Source of the DNA: DAOTEJ01 sp035454085 | GTDB taxonomy: Bacteria > Pseudomonadota > Gammaproteobacteria > Burkholderiales > Burkholderiaceae_F | DNA length: 20,363 bases | Direction: 5' to 3' | Assembly (NCBI GenBank): GCA_035454085.1 | Contig: DAOTEJ010000047.1 | Span: 1 to 20,363 of the forward strand | Shown here: positions 7,779 to 14,700 of the stretch, one piece after another | How the letters are laid out: each line of letters begins with the position of its first letter | How positions within the stretch are numbered: position 1 is the stretch's first letter | The notes under the pieces: generated by a model | Told to the model about the DNA's origin: nothing | Databases searched by the model: none | What the model saw: the letters and a program-made list of their open reading frames with translations, nothing else | Translations under genes and position numbers: made by a program

Positions 7779-9041
7779 CTAGGCCGGCGGCGTGGCGGCG
7801 GATCCGCGCTTGCGCACGCGGGGCTCGACGTGCTTCCAGCGCCGGTGCACCCAGTACCACTGCTCGGGATGGCGCGCCACCAGTCGCTCGAGCGCCTGGT
7901 TGTAGGCCCGCGTGTTCAGGCGGATGGCCTCGGTCGTGCTGCGATGCTCGATCGGCGCCAGCGGCTCCTCGAAGCGCAGTACGTGGCGCCCGTCGGGCTC
8001 ACGCCAGCTCGAGCCTGGCAGCACCGGCGCCCCCGTGGCCAGGGCGATGATCGCCAGGCTCTTGAAGGTCCAGGCCGGATGGCCGAGGAACTCGACCGCG
8101 ATGCCGTCGGGCGGCGCGGCGTGCTGATCGAAGGGCAGGACCACCGCCTCGCCGCGCGCCAGCGCCTCGAGCATGGCGTCGAGCGATTCGCGCTTGGAAA
8201 ACACGCCGAAGCCGGCCTCCTCGAAGCGCCGCGTCACCAGGCGATCGAGCCACTCGGGCTTGATCGGCCGGCGCACGAAGTGGATGCGCCCGTGCAACTC
8301 CGGGAAGTGTGCGATGCCCGCGGTCGTCGAGACTTCCCAGTTGCCGAAGTGGCCGGTGAGGATGAGGATGCCCTTGCCCTGGTCGCGCGCGGCGATGAAG
8401 TTATCGATCCCCTCCACGCGCACCAGCGCCATCTTCTGCGCCTTGCTCATCCAGCGAAAGCGCAGGAACTCGCCCGCCAGGCGCCACAGGTGCGCGTAGT
8501 GCGCCGCGGCGATGCGCGCGATCTCGGCGCCGTCGACGCGGCCCCCGAAGACGCGCTCCAGGTTCTCGCGCACCACCTTGCCGCGCAGCGGCAGCCAGCG
8601 CGCGATGAAGCGGCCCATGCGGCTCGTGGGCATGCGCGCGGGCACGGCCAGCGCAACCGCGGACGCGCTCGCGCGGTCGTGCGTGAGCGAGAGCTTGACG
8701 CTGCCGACGCGGTTGATGTCGAGCGCGTACTGCGCCGCCGCGTTGCACACCAGCTGCGGCGCGCCGTAGGCGTCGCTCGCGACCGAAAAGTCGTTCGCGG
8801 TGATGCGCCCGAGCGCCGTCTCGCGCGCAAAGAGTTTCAGGCAGGCTTCCTTGGCCGCGAAGCGGGCCGCGAGGCTGGCGGCGCGCCCCGGGCCGTCGCC
8901 GGCATCGGCGAGCTCCCGCGCCGAGAAAAATGCCGTCAGCCCGTCGGGCGGCGTCTCGCGCAACAGGCGCTCGATGCGCGCGATCTCGACGGTGTCGATG
9001 CCGCAGCCCTCAGGCGCGGACGCTGCGGTCGCTTGGTTCAT
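7779..9041 (-). CDS. Fusion: AcpS-type phosphopantetheinyl transferase + LpxL/HtrB-type acyltransferase
   Basis: This 420-residue protein has two unrelated domains in one continuous frame. Residues about 12-133 match holo-ACP synthase: GIDTVEIARIERLL (14-27, Mg-binding D16), RFAAKEACLK (60-69, with K64 and E65) and LSLTHDRASASAVALA. Such enzymes move 4'-phosphopantetheine from CoA to a carrier-protein serine. Residues about 142-405 match the LpxL/HtrB lysophospholipid acyltransferase family: VVRENLERVF near the start, ILTGHFGNWE with the HX4E catalytic pair H231/E236, HFVRRPIKPEWLD, and QWYWVHRRWK near the end. The N-terminal membrane helix usual in LpxL-type enzymes is missing, and the AcpS domain sits in its place; the acyltransferase part could once have begun at M137 or M142. 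It is the last gene of the fatty-acid-like operon, 110 bp after the previous stop. No Shine-Dalgarno is obvious; a TAG closes the frame upstream and leaves ATG 9041 as the earliest start. I infer that it primes the local ACP and then transfers its finished acyl chain. Confidence 0.88.
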   Translation of the reverse strand: MNQATAASAPEGCGIDTVEIARIERLLRETPPDGLTAFFSARELADAGDGPGRAASLAARFAAKEACLKLFARETALGRITANDFSVASDAYGAPQLVCNAAAQYALDINRVGSVKLSLTHDRASASAVALAVPARMPTSRMGRFIARWLPLRGKVVRENLERVFGGRVDGAEIARIAAAHYAHLWRLAGEFLRFRWMSKAQKMALVRVEGIDNFIAARDQGKGILILTGHFGNWEVSTTAGIAHFPELHGRIHFVRRPIKPEWLDRLVTRRFEEAGFGVFSKRESLDAMLEALARGEAVVLPFDQHAAPPDGIAVEFLGHPAWTFKSLAIIALATGAPVLPGSSWREPDGRHVLRFEEPLAPIEHRSTTEAIRLNTRAYNQALERLVARHPEQWYWVHRRWKHVEPRVRKRGSAATPPA

Positions 9042-9151
9042 CGGTCTGCGGCGTCGCGCATGCGCATCGGAGAGCTCGCGTCGCGGCTAGCGCCAGGCGC
9101 CAGGGGCGGCGGCGTGGCGGAACTTCACGAGGGGTCGGGCGAGTGTGCAAC

Positions 9152-10426
9152 TTACGGCGCGCGCACGACCAGCGCGGCGTTGGTGCCCCCGAAGCCGCGG
9201 CAGATCACCAGCGCGATCTTGCTGCGCGGAGCCTGCGGCCGGGCCGAGATTGCCAGCCCGGCGCAGTCGCGCGCGAGCGCCTCGAGCGGCGCGACGCCGG
9301 GCACCACGCCCTGCCTGAGAGCGTGCAAGGCCAGCGCCGCGTCGAGGATGCCGGCCGCGGCGATGAGGTGACCGAAGGCCCACTTGAACGCGGTGACGGG
9401 CGGCATCGATGCGCCGAACACTTCGCGCAGCGCAGCGGCCTCGGACGCGTCCGAGGCCGGCGTGCCGTTGCCGTGCGCCACCACCATGCCGACTTCCTCG
9501 GGCGCGATGCCGGCGTCGGCGAGCGCATCGCCAATGGCGCGCGCCACCCCCTCGCCGTCCTCGCGGATCGCGAGCAGGCCCTCGGCTTCGCAGCTCGCCG
9601 CGCCCCCGAGCACCTCGCCCAGCACTGCCGCTCCGCGCTCCTGCGCCGAGGCCTCGGTCTCGAGCATCAGCGCGGCGGCGCCCTCGCCGAACAGGCTGCC
9701 GTCGTGGCGCGCATCGAAGGGACGCAGCGCCTCGCTGGCGATCAGGCCGACGCAGTGGTAGTACAGCACCAGCTGCGGCTCGATGGGCGTGTCGTGGCCC
9801 ACGGCCACCGCGCGGTCGGCCTCGCCGTGGCGCAGGGCCTCCATCGCCTCGATCACCGCGAGCAGGCCGCCGATGCTGTGGTTCGTGATGCAGGCATTCG
9901 GCCCCTTCAGGCCATGCCGGATGCCGATGTGGCCAAGCACGTTGTTGGGCAGCGTGCGCAGCAGCCACATCGGGTTGACCGAGTCGTTGAGCTGCCGCCC
10001 GAACTCCGGCAGGCTGCCCTTGGCCGCGCTGAGCAGCGGCAGGTAGTCGTACTGGTTCTGGTGGTTGCCGCCGCCCGAGCCCACGTATACGCCGCTGCGG
10101 TCGCTGTAGACCGCCGCGGCGTCGTCGGCCAGCGTGGCGCGGTGCGCCGGCAGGCCCGACTGCTCGATCGCCTGGCCCGCGGCGTACAGGCCGAACAGGT
10201 CGGTGCGGCGGATGAGCTTGTGCAGCTTGCGGTCCTCCACCAGCGCGCGGGGGTTGTAGTCCGGCACCTCGCCGGCCACGCGCACCGGCCAGCCGCTGGT
10301 GTCCCACAGGCCGATCGGACCGATCGCGCTGCGGCCCGCGACGAGCGCCGCCAGGATGGCCTGCGGATCCATGCCCGCGGCGCACACGGCGCCGCTGGCG
10401 GTCACCACGATGCGCGGCCGGCTCAT
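9152..10426 (-). CDS. Ketosynthase-like partner lacking the active-site Cys (chain-length-factor-like)
   Basis: This is a 424-residue thiolase-fold protein of the FabF/KAS II family. The second and third catalytic positions are kept: H318 in VAHGNGTP, and K348 and H353 in FKWAFGHLIAAAG. The nucleophile is not kept. Ungapped alignment of GPNACITNHSIGG with the HTACASGG block of the neighbouring ketosynthase puts S184 where the catalytic Cys should be (C179 is five residues too early). It is therefore unlikely to condense on its own. By analogy with the KS-beta/chain length factor of type II polyketide synthases it may form a heterodimer with the active ketosynthase. Its ATG at 10424-10426 overlaps that gene's stop as ATGA, and GGGGAG lies upstream. 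A longer frame to 10480 is unlikely. Interpretation as a condensing enzyme using Ser cannot be excluded. Confidence 0.87.
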   Translation of the reverse strand: MSRPRIVVTASGAVCAAGMDPQAILAALVAGRSAIGPIGLWDTSGWPVRVAGEVPDYNPRALVEDRKLHKLIRRTDLFGLYAAGQAIEQSGLPAHRATLADDAAAVYSDRSGVYVGSGGGNHQNQYDYLPLLSAAKGSLPEFGRQLNDSVNPMWLLRTLPNNVLGHIGIRHGLKGPNACITNHSIGGLLAVIEAMEALRHGEADRAVAVGHDTPIEPQLVLYYHCVGLIASEALRPFDARHDGSLFGEGAAALMLETEASAQERGAAVLGEVLGGAASCEAEGLLAIREDGEGVARAIGDALADAGIAPEEVGMVVAHGNGTPASDASEAAALREVFGASMPPVTAFKWAFGHLIAAAGILDAALALHALRQGVVPGVAPLEALARDCAGLAISARPQAPRSKIALVICRGFGGTNAALVVRAP

Positions 10427-11733
10427 CGCGCGCTCCCCGCCAGGCCATCGACCAGCTCGGGATGGCGCAGCACGACACACGAGTTGGAGCCGCCGAAGCC
10501 GAACGAGTTCGACATCGCCATGCGCACGCGCTGGCGGCGCGGTGCCCCGAGCACGAAGTTCAGTTCGCAGTCAGGATCGGGCACGCGGTAGTTGGCGTTG
10601 ACCGGCATCTCGCCGCGCTGGATGGCGAGCGCGCACACGGCGATCTCGGCCGCGCCCGCGGCGGCGATCAGGTGGCCCATGCTGCTCTTGGTCGAACTGA
10701 CGGCCAGGCGCGCGACCTCGGCGCCGAACACCGCGCGCGTCGCCGCGCTCTCGCTGCGGTCGTTCATGCCGGTCGAGGTGCCGTGGGCGTTGAGGTAGTC
10801 GATGTCGGCCGGCGTCGCCTCGGCATCGGCCAGCGCCGCCCGCATCGCCTGGATCGGGCCGTCGCCGTCGGGCGGCGAGTCGGTGATGCGGTAGCTCGAG
10901 AGCGAATTGCCGTCGCCGGCGAGTTCGGCATAGATGCGCGCGCCGCGCTCGCGCGCCGCTTCCCACTCCTCGAGGACCAGGAAGCCCGCGCCCTCGCCGA
11001 GCAGGAAGCCGTTGCGGGTCGCGTCGAACGGGCGGCTGGCGCGCTCGGGCGTGTCGTTGTCGGCCGACACGGCCGAGAGCAGGCAAAAGCCCGCCAGGCC
11101 GACCGGGCTGATCATCGAGTCGAAGCCGCCCGCCAGCACGCGGTCCACCGCGCCGCGGCGGATGAGCTTGAGCGCCGTGCCCAGGGCCTGGCCGCCCGAG
11201 GCGCAGGCGGTGTGCACCGCGGTGGCGTAGCCGCGGATGCCGTGCACCTTGGCGAGCAGCGCGACGCCGTTGTTGGCGTTGCTGCGCGCGAAGATCATCG
11301 GGTCCAGCGCGCTTGGGTCGTCGAGCAGTCGCGCCGCGTCGAGTTCTCCGTCGGGCGCGGAGTGGACTTGCAGCGCGGCCAGATCGACATACTCGGAGGT
11401 CATCATCCCCGCGCCCACCGACAGGCCCCAGCGCCTCGCGGTCTCGGGTGTCGGGCGGATGCCGGCATCGACCAGCGCCTGCTCGGCGGCGACCAGCGCG
11501 AAGCGGTGTGCGCGCATCGTGTGCTTGCGCAGCCGCGGCTCGATCAGCGCGTCGTCGAAGCCCTTGACCTCGGCGGCGATGCGCGTCGAGAAGCCGCTGG
11601 CGTCGAACAGGCTGATCGGCGCGCCGCCGCTCTTGCCGGCCAGCAGCGCGGCCCAGGTGGCTTCCACGTCGTTGCCGACCGGCGTGACCAGGCCCAGGCC
11701 GGTGATGGCGACCCGTCTTCGATTCGAACTCAT
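10423..11733 (-). CDS. fabF: Beta-ketoacyl-ACP synthase, FabF/KAS II type, active
   Basis: This 436-residue condensing enzyme extends an acyl chain with malonyl-ACP by decarboxylative Claisen condensation. The full catalytic set is present: nucleophile C177 in HTACASGG, H318 in NAHGTSTGMND, K349 and H354 in TKSSMGHLIAAAG, plus the C-terminal glycine-rich NSFGFGGSNS loop (409-418) of KAS II. The N-terminal VAITGLGLVTPVG is typical. The start ATG (11731-11733) overlaps the dehydratase stop as ATGA and has GGAG 8 nt upstream. Its own stop overlaps the start of the Cys-less partner in the same way. It is unlikely to be the housekeeping FabF, which usually sits beside fabG, fabD and acpP; the operon context points to a dedicated pathway. 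Confidence 0.93.
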   Translation of the reverse strand: MSSNRRRVAITGLGLVTPVGNDVEATWAALLAGKSGGAPISLFDASGFSTRIAAEVKGFDDALIEPRLRKHTMRAHRFALVAAEQALVDAGIRPTPETARRWGLSVGAGMMTSEYVDLAALQVHSAPDGELDAARLLDDPSALDPMIFARSNANNGVALLAKVHGIRGYATAVHTACASGGQALGTALKLIRRGAVDRVLAGGFDSMISPVGLAGFCLLSAVSADNDTPERASRPFDATRNGFLLGEGAGFLVLEEWEAARERGARIYAELAGDGNSLSSYRITDSPPDGDGPIQAMRAALADAEATPADIDYLNAHGTSTGMNDRSESAATRAVFGAEVARLAVSSTKSSMGHLIAAAGAAEIAVCALAIQRGEMPVNANYRVPDPDCELNFVLGAPRRQRVRMAMSNSFGFGGSNSCVVLRHPELVDGLAGSAR

Positions 11734-12536
11734 GCAGCAGTCTCCAGGCGCGTCCTGAGGCGCGCGGTGGCCACCGGGCGCTCGGCGCCGCGCACGGTCA
11801 GCGCGATGCGCGACGGGTCGTCGGTGGCGGGCACGGCCTCGATGCGCAGGCGCGTGCCAGGCTCGGTGAACGAACGCACCTTCACGTGCGTCAGGCTGGC
11901 CGGCACGTGACCCGGCAGCGCGACGCCCAGCGCGTGGCCGATCAGCGCGTCGAGCATCAGCGTCGCCGGAAACACCGGCCGGCGCGGAAAGTGGTCGGCG
12001 AAAAAAGGCGCCGCTGCGGGCACCTGCAGCCAGGCGGCGCCGGGCTCGCCGGCGATGGGCTCGACCTGCGCCGGCGCCACGCCGCCGAAGCGCCCCGGCG
12101 CCGCGCCCGCACCGCGCAGCAGCGCGAGGCGATCGGCCAGTGCCGCCGGGTCGTCGAAGTCGGCCACGGGCAGCATCGGACCCAGGCAATCGGCAAGTTC
12201 TATCGCCAGCTGGCCGCCCACCTGCGCCGTGCCGGCGTAGGCCACGGCCTCGTCGTCGCACTGCTCGATCTCGACCGCGAGCTCGAGCAGCTCGCCTGGA
12301 CGGACTTCGGCGTGGAAGCGGGTCTCGTTGGCCAGTGCCGCGACCGGTCGGCCACGAAACCCGATGGCCTCCATCGCCACCCACGCCGCCAGCTGGCCGA
12401 CGGCCTCGGCGACCAGGCACGAAGGGAAGCGATCGATCGCAGCCGGCACCGCGAACACGGCGCGCGCACGGCGCGCCGGCTCGAACGCGGTGATGCGGTC
12501 GACGAACGAGAACGCCGCGAAGTGCGGGTCGCTCAT
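11730..12536 (-). CDS. Double-hotdog 3-hydroxyacyl-ACP dehydratase (FabA/FabZ superfamily)
   Basis: The 268-residue product looks like two FabZ-like hotdog units in tandem (about 8-140 and 155-265). A single FabZ is about 150 residues. FabZ places the catalytic His in GHFPGxPV and the catalytic Glu in the following helix (xxEAxxQ), the two coming from opposite subunits of the dimer. Here the first unit has DRFPSCLVAEAVGQ: the His position is R36, but E44 and the following Gln are kept. The second unit has DHFPRRPVFPATLMLDALIGHA: H182 is kept, but the Glu position is D196. The best guess is one working composite site (H182 with E44) and one dead site. The expected reaction is dehydration of 3-hydroxyacyl-ACP. 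ATG 12536 is the only start in frame before the upstream gap, and it lacks a clear Shine-Dalgarno. Confidence 0.82.
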   Translation of the reverse strand: MSDPHFAAFSFVDRITAFEPARRARAVFAVPAAIDRFPSCLVAEAVGQLAAWVAMEAIGFRGRPVAALANETRFHAEVRPGELLELAVEIEQCDDEAVAYAGTAQVGGQLAIELADCLGPMLPVADFDDPAALADRLALLRGAGAAPGRFGGVAPAQVEPIAGEPGAAWLQVPAAAPFFADHFPRRPVFPATLMLDALIGHALGVALPGHVPASLTHVKVRSFTEPGTRLRIEAVPATDDPSRIALTVRGAERPVATARLRTRLETAA

Positions 12537-12627
12537 CGGCTGCGCGCGCCCGCGGCAGCCGCCGCGCCGCCCAGGGGACGCAGCGCGCCTCCTCGGCCGG
12601 CGGCGAACGCTCCGAGCGCGGGGGTGG

Positions 12628-13044
12628 TCACGCCGCTTCGCGCTGCGCGGTGATCACGAGCTTGCAGAAGGTCTCGGGCGTGAACAGGCGGGGAATGTCC
12701 TTCGCCTTCATGGGGTTCTTGAAGCGCTCGGCGGGGATCTCGGAAAGGTAGGCCCGCAGTTGCGCCATGCCGGCGTCGGTGACCACGCCGCCGCTCTCGA
12801 ACTCGGCCTCGGACAGCGCGCCGCGCGCGTTCTCGACGATCTTGCCGCGCGGGATCTTGATCTTGAACGCCCGCTCGAGGCGGAAGACCATGTCCAGGAA
12901 GTCGATCGACTCGGCGTCGAGGCCCTCGATCAGCGACACGTCGAGCTTGATGTCCTCGACGTCGCAGCCGAGCGCGTCGGCCATGGTCTCGGCGACGGTC
13001 GGAAAGACCGCGGCGATTTCTTCCTTGGTGATGGGGGTCGTCAT
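12628..13044 (-). CDS. Acyl carrier protein with C-terminal extension
   Basis: This is a 138-residue acyl carrier protein. The phosphopantetheine site is S46 in GLDAESIDFLD, followed by MVFRLERAFKIKIP, which closely recalls the SLDFLDIVFAIDKQFGIKIP region of rhizobial AcpXL, the carrier for very-long-chain acyl groups (comparison from memory). Residues about 5-80 form the ACP fold. The remaining 55 or so residues are extra and end in the conserved-looking RLFTPETFCKLV; I do not recognise a named domain. The start at 13044 (MTTPITKEE) is chosen over an earlier in-frame ATG at 13071 because that one lies within the end of the FabG gene; the chosen ATG is 7 nt after the FabG stop. It should be the substrate of the AcpS domain encoded at 7779-9041. 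Confidence 0.9.
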   Translation of the reverse strand: MTTPITKEEIAAVFPTVAETMADALGCDVEDIKLDVSLIEGLDAESIDFLDMVFRLERAFKIKIPRGKIVENARGALSEAEFESGGVVTDAGMAQLRAYLSEIPAERFKNPMKAKDIPRLFTPETFCKLVITAQREAA

Positions 13045-13051
13045 CGTGCTT

Positions 13052-13819
13052 TCACTCCATTTTGAATCCACCGTCGACCGCGATGACCTGTCCGGTCACG
13101 TAGCTCGCGTGCGACGAAACGAGAAACCATACCGCATCGGCAACCTCTTCCGGCTTGCCCCAGCGGCGCATCAGGATGCGGCTTTGCACCGTGTCGCCGG
13201 CGAGCTCGCGCACCTCGGCCGACATCTCGGTGTCGATCACGCCCGGCGCGACCGCATTGACCCGCACCTTGCGCGGCGCGAGCTCGACGGCGAGCGCGCG
13301 CGTGAAGGCGTTGATCGCGCCCTTGCTCGCCGCGTAGTTGGTCTGGCCGCGGCCACCCTTGTCGCCGGCCACCGACGAGAGGTTGACGATCGCGCCGGCG
13401 CGCTGCGAGGTCATGTAGGGCACGACCGCGCGGCACACGCTGAACACGCCGCCCACGTTGGTCGCGAGCACCTCGTCGACGTCGGCGTCCTCGAAGGCCG
13501 CGAGCGGGTTGTCGCGCGTGATGCCGGCGTTGTTGACGAGGATGTCGACGCGCCCCGTGCGGTCGGCGATGCGCTCGACGGCCGCGGCGCAGGCGGCGCT
13601 GTCGCGCACGTCGAGCTGCTCGGCGGCGACCGTCCAGCCCGCTTCCCGGGCAGCGGCGAGCACCTGCTCGGCGGCGGCCGCGTTGCCGCGGTAGAAGAAG
13701 GTCACGTCTGCGCCGTCGGCGGCGAGGCGCTCGACGATTGCCCGGCCGATGCCGCGGCTGCCGCCGGTGACGATGGCGGTCTTGCCGGCGATGCCTGAGT
13801 CCTTGGACATTGCGCTCAT
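13052..13819 (-). CDS. fabG: 3-oxoacyl-ACP reductase, FabG type (SDR)
   Basis: This is a 255-residue classical short-chain dehydrogenase that fits ketoreduction of 3-oxoacyl-ACP with NADPH. Motifs are TGGSRGIG (18-25, cofactor binding), NNAG (96-99), S148/S149 in NLSSVAG, and Y162-x3-K166 in NYAASKGA, followed by VRVNAVAPGVIDTEM, which is typical of FabG. Two starts are possible. ATG 13819 (MSAMSKD) overlaps the FabL stop as ATGA and is preferred; ATG 13810 (MSKDSG) is nine bases downstream. It differs from the neighbouring SDR in its catalytic spacing, so the two are not simple duplicates. The substrate is inferred from the ACP and KS neighbours. Confidence 0.92.
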   Translation of the reverse strand: MSAMSKDSGIAGKTAIVTGGSRGIGRAIVERLAADGADVTFFYRGNAAAAEQVLAAAREAGWTVAAEQLDVRDSAACAAAVERIADRTGRVDILVNNAGITRDNPLAAFEDADVDEVLATNVGGVFSVCRAVVPYMTSQRAGAIVNLSSVAGDKGGRGQTNYAASKGAINAFTRALAVELAPRKVRVNAVAPGVIDTEMSAEVRELAGDTVQSRILMRRWGKPEEVADAVWFLVSSHASYVTGQVIAVDGGFKME

Positions 13820-14571
13820 CCCGAGATGGCGAAGCCGCCGTCGACCACCAGCGTGTGGCCGTTGATCATCCTGGCCTCGGGAAGGCACAGCAGGTAGATC
13901 GCATCGGCCACGTCGGCGGTGGTCAGCACCGGGCCGGCCGGCGCGCGCGCCGCGTAGTTGGCGAGCACCTCTTCGCGGTTCGGGAAGTAGGCCAGCGCGT
14001 CGGTGTCGACCACGCCCGCGCTCACCACGTTGACCCGGATGCCGCGCGGACCGAGCTCCTGCGCGAGGGCCCGCGCCAGCGCCTCGAGCGCGGCCTTGGA
14101 TGCGCCGATGAAGCCGTAGCCCGGCATCGCGCGCTGCGCGCCCAGGCTGGAGAGCGCGACGATGCGCCCGCCGTCCTTCATCAGGGGCAGCGCGCGCTGG
14201 GTCAGCAGGTTCAGCGCCAGGGCGTTGGTCTCCATGCACCAGCGCCAGTGCTTGAGCGTCATCTCGGTGGTCGGCTTGAGCACGCCGCTGGCGGCGTTGC
14301 TCACGACGATGTCGATGCGGTCGAAGTGCTTGACGAACTCGGCGAAGAGCTCGTCCACGCTGTCGGGGATGCCCACGCTGGCCTGGATGGCCACGGCGCG
14401 ACGGCCGAGGGCGCGGATCTCGGCGCACAGCGCCTCGGCCTCTTCGGCGCTGTTGTAGTAGTTGGCGGCGATGTCGCAGCCCGCCGCGGCAAGCTTCAAG
14501 GCAGTCGCCCGGCCGATGCCGCGCGCTGCACCGCTGATGAGTGCGACCTTGCCGCTGAGTGCGCCTGACAT
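13816..14571 (-). CDS. fabL: Enoyl-ACP reductase, FabL type (SDR)
   Basis: The 251-residue SDR keeps the cofactor motif SGAARGIG (13-20) but has Ile at the classical Tyr of YxxxK. Instead it shows Y152-x6-K159 (YGFIGASK), the enoyl-reductase spacing of FabI and FabL. Other segments match Bacillus FabL from memory: SNAASGVLKP (91-100), KHWRWCMETNALAL, and GVVDTDALAYFPNREEV (187-203; FabL has GAIDTDALKHFPNRED). It should reduce the double bond left by the dehydratase, so the pathway can make saturated chains, unlike aryl polyene clusters, which lack this step. It is the first gene of the operon, 64 nt or so after a likely -10. ATG 14571 fits homolog starts; a 15-residue longer frame to 14616 looks unlike coding sequence. 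Confidence 0.88.
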   Translation of the reverse strand: MSGALSGKVALISGAARGIGRATALKLAAAGCDIAANYYNSAEEAEALCAEIRALGRRAVAIQASVGIPDSVDELFAEFVKHFDRIDIVVSNAASGVLKPTTEMTLKHWRWCMETNALALNLLTQRALPLMKDGGRIVALSSLGAQRAMPGYGFIGASKAALEALARALAQELGPRGIRVNVVSAGVVDTDALAYFPNREEVLANYAARAPAGPVLTTADVADAIYLLCLPEARMINGHTLVVDGGFAISG

Positions 14572-14640
14572 GCTGCTTGCTTTGCTCGTAGTGGGGGATC
14601 TGGCAACGCCCGGCACGACCTCGTCGGCGGGCAGGCGTGG

Positions 14641-14649
14641 ATTTTACCA
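14641..14649 (-). promoter_or_regulatory. Probable extended -10 promoter of the fatty-acid-like operon
   Basis: On the minus strand the sequence reads TGGTAAAAT, a TG-extended -10 with hexamer TAAAAT, about 70 nt upstream of the fabL-type start. It is the only AT-rich patch in the 124-bp spacer. No recognisable -35 accompanies it, which extended -10 promoters can tolerate. It is the natural start point for the seven-gene operon. Confidence 0.45.
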
Positions 14650-14668
14650 GCCGGGCCGTGCGCGCGAG

Positions 14669-14700
14669 GCTGAGTGCCCGGCCGCGGCCGCCGCCTCAGC
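14669..14700. terminator. GC-rich inverted repeat at the end of the desuccinylase-family gene
   Basis: GCTGAG (14669-14674) pairs with CTCAGC (14695-14700), enclosing further self-complementary GGCCGCGGCC. The structure overlaps the stop codon of the minus-strand desuccinylase-family gene and lies just before the promoter of the next operon. There is no T-run, so it may be only part of a terminator or a folding accident of GC-rich DNA. Confidence 0.25.

Noticed and set aside
5986..7860. A 624-codon minus-strand frame opposite the Na/Pi transporter
   Set aside because: It has antisense composition with no motif, while the plus-strand frame has clear repeated transporter motifs.
10423..12420. 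A 665-codon minus-strand frame that extends the active ketosynthase gene upstream
   Set aside because: The first 229 codons are Arg/Gly/Ala-rich, overlap the dehydratase in another frame and match no family; the real start at 11733 has a Shine-Dalgarno and an ATGA overlap.
12588..12594. GAGGAGG on the minus strand in the gap before the dehydratase
   Set aside because: It lies about 52 nt from the dehydratase ATG and no ATG, GTG or TTG follows at usable spacing, so it does not define a start or a small gene.
13052..14428. A 458-codon minus-strand frame suggesting an SDR fused to an upstream domain
   Set aside because: The upstream part is the out-of-frame shadow of the FabL-type gene; the FabG-type protein starts at 13819.
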